DNA of 30,670 nucleotides from Christensenella sp. UBA3857 (lineage in GTDB: Bacteria; Bacillota; Clostridia; Christensenellales; CAG-138): contig DGHD01000045.1 in NCBI GenBank assembly GCA_002392505.1, positions 1-30,670 on the forward strand, written 5' to 3'. The notes under the pieces are model-generated. The model saw nothing but the letters and a program-made list of their open reading frames with translations. It had not been told where the DNA came from and ran no database searches. The first letter of the stretch is position 1; each line of letters begins with the position of its first letter. Below are positions 30,214 to 30,670 of the stretch, in pieces. The translations under genes were made by a program, and so were the position numbers.

Positions 30214-30670
30214 ATGAAAAAGATCAAGAAGTTTGCAGCCGTCGTAATCATTGCCCTGCTCGCGCTCACCGTGTGCGGCGCCGTATTTGCGGAAGAGGGC
30301 GCACCCACCATCGGCGCGGAAGCCCCCAAGGGTCCCTCGGGCTATATCTGGGCTGCGATAGCGGTCTGCGTCGCCATGATACTCCCCGGCATCGGTTCCG
30401 CTCTCGGCGTTGGCATGGCAGGCCGCGCAGCGGCGGGCGTGTCTGCGGAGGATCCCGAAAAGGGCGGCAGCTGCCTGATTTTTGAGCTTCTTCCCGCAAC
30501 GCAGGGTCTTTACGGCTTCGTTATCGCGATGTTCATCGCGGTGTTCAGCGGCATACTGAACGGCAGTGTTATGCAGCTCTCCACGGAGCTCGGACGCAGC
30601 TTCTTCTATGCGAGTCTTCCCATCGGCGTCGTCGGTCTCGTTTCTGCCTACTTCCAGTCCCGCGTCTGCT
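30214..30670 (+). CDS. ntpK: V-type ATP synthase subunit K, proteolipid (partial)
   Basis: 152 visible residues; the end lies beyond the window. This is the rotor-ring proteolipid. It begins with an N-terminal signal-like helix (KKFAAVVIIALLALTVCGAVFA), common in clostridial K proteins. The first hairpin has GIGSALGVGMAGRAAAGVSAEDPEKGG and LLPATQGLYGFVIAMF; T96 and Q97 match the Thr/Gln that, in the E. hirae NtpK ring, take part in sodium binding, so sodium coupling is possible (inference). The second hairpin, with the ion-binding Glu, starts near ASLPIGVVGLVSAYFQSRV. AAAGGAG lies 9 bases before the ATG at 30214. Subunits E, C, F, A, B and D would be expected downstream. Confidence 0.94.
   Translation, partial: MKKIKKFAAVVIIALLALTVCGAVFAEEGAPTIGAEAPKGPSGYIWAAIAVCVAMILPGIGSALGVGMAGRAAAGVSAEDPEKGGSCLIFELLPATQGLYGFVIAMFIAVFSGILNGSVMQLSTELGRSFFYASLPIGVVGLVSAYFQSRVC

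Overview
The window looks like a GC-rich Firmicutes chromosome, most likely an uncultured gut-type member of the Clostridia. This is inferred from strong AGGAGG ribosome-binding sites, SigA-type promoters with TTGACA/TATAAT boxes, a glycine decarboxylase split into two subunits, a V-type rather than F-type ATPase, dockerin and sortase B domains, a BmpA-type lipoprotein and a clostridial style of MurC. Gene density is high and most gaps are short. I see no tRNA, rRNA, CRISPR array, insertion sequence or phage gene. The GC-biased third codon positions create very long antisense reading frames that are not genes.

Layout. Positions 1-4098 hold a nucleoside/sugar-type ABC ATPase (minus strand, cut by the window edge), a secreted dockerin protein (minus) and the matching BMP-family binding lipoprotein (plus). 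Positions 4132-8730 hold a glycine-cleavage operon on the minus strand in the order gcvT, gcvH, gcvPA, gcvPB, with its own promoter and terminator. Positions 8764-9119 hold a tiny Cys/Asn/Gly-rich membrane protein gene whose promoter carries an operator-like dyad. Positions 9137-10739 hold a two-gene unit: a conserved unknown protein with nuclease-like motifs and a nitrilase-family amidase.

Positions 10798-16479 hold a cell-envelope operon. Its first gene is an unusual lipoprotein joining an RCC1-like propeller, a dockerin and a class B sortase. It is followed by a DUF951 zinc-ribbon gene, an active type I signal peptidase, a second signal peptidase-like protein that has lost its catalytic residues, and a large polytopic GT-C-like membrane protein. 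Positions 16495-19626 hold a minus-strand lipoprotein with DxDxDG loops, divergent from a cassette of an HprK-like kinase, a PqqD-like peptide-binding protein and a SipW-type S26 peptidase, with uridine kinase downstream. Positions 19702-22403 hold an AI-2E family permease, a DUF4190-like small membrane protein and an Lgt-family protein. Positions 22414-26839 hold murC and two tandem, related envelope-anchored propeller proteins. Positions 26852-27793 hold an EamA permease on the minus strand. From 27827 to the end is the start of a V-type ATPase operon (G/H-like, I, and K cut by the window edge).

The recurring theme is the cell envelope: lipoproteins, dockerins, a sortase, three S24/S26-type peptidase homologues, an Lgt homologue and MurC. 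The most unusual items are the RCC1-dockerin-sortase B fusion, the active/inactive signal peptidase pair beside it, and the kinase-PqqD-S26 cassette that has no visible radical SAM enzyme or precursor. All family calls come from reading motifs by eye; no database search was possible.
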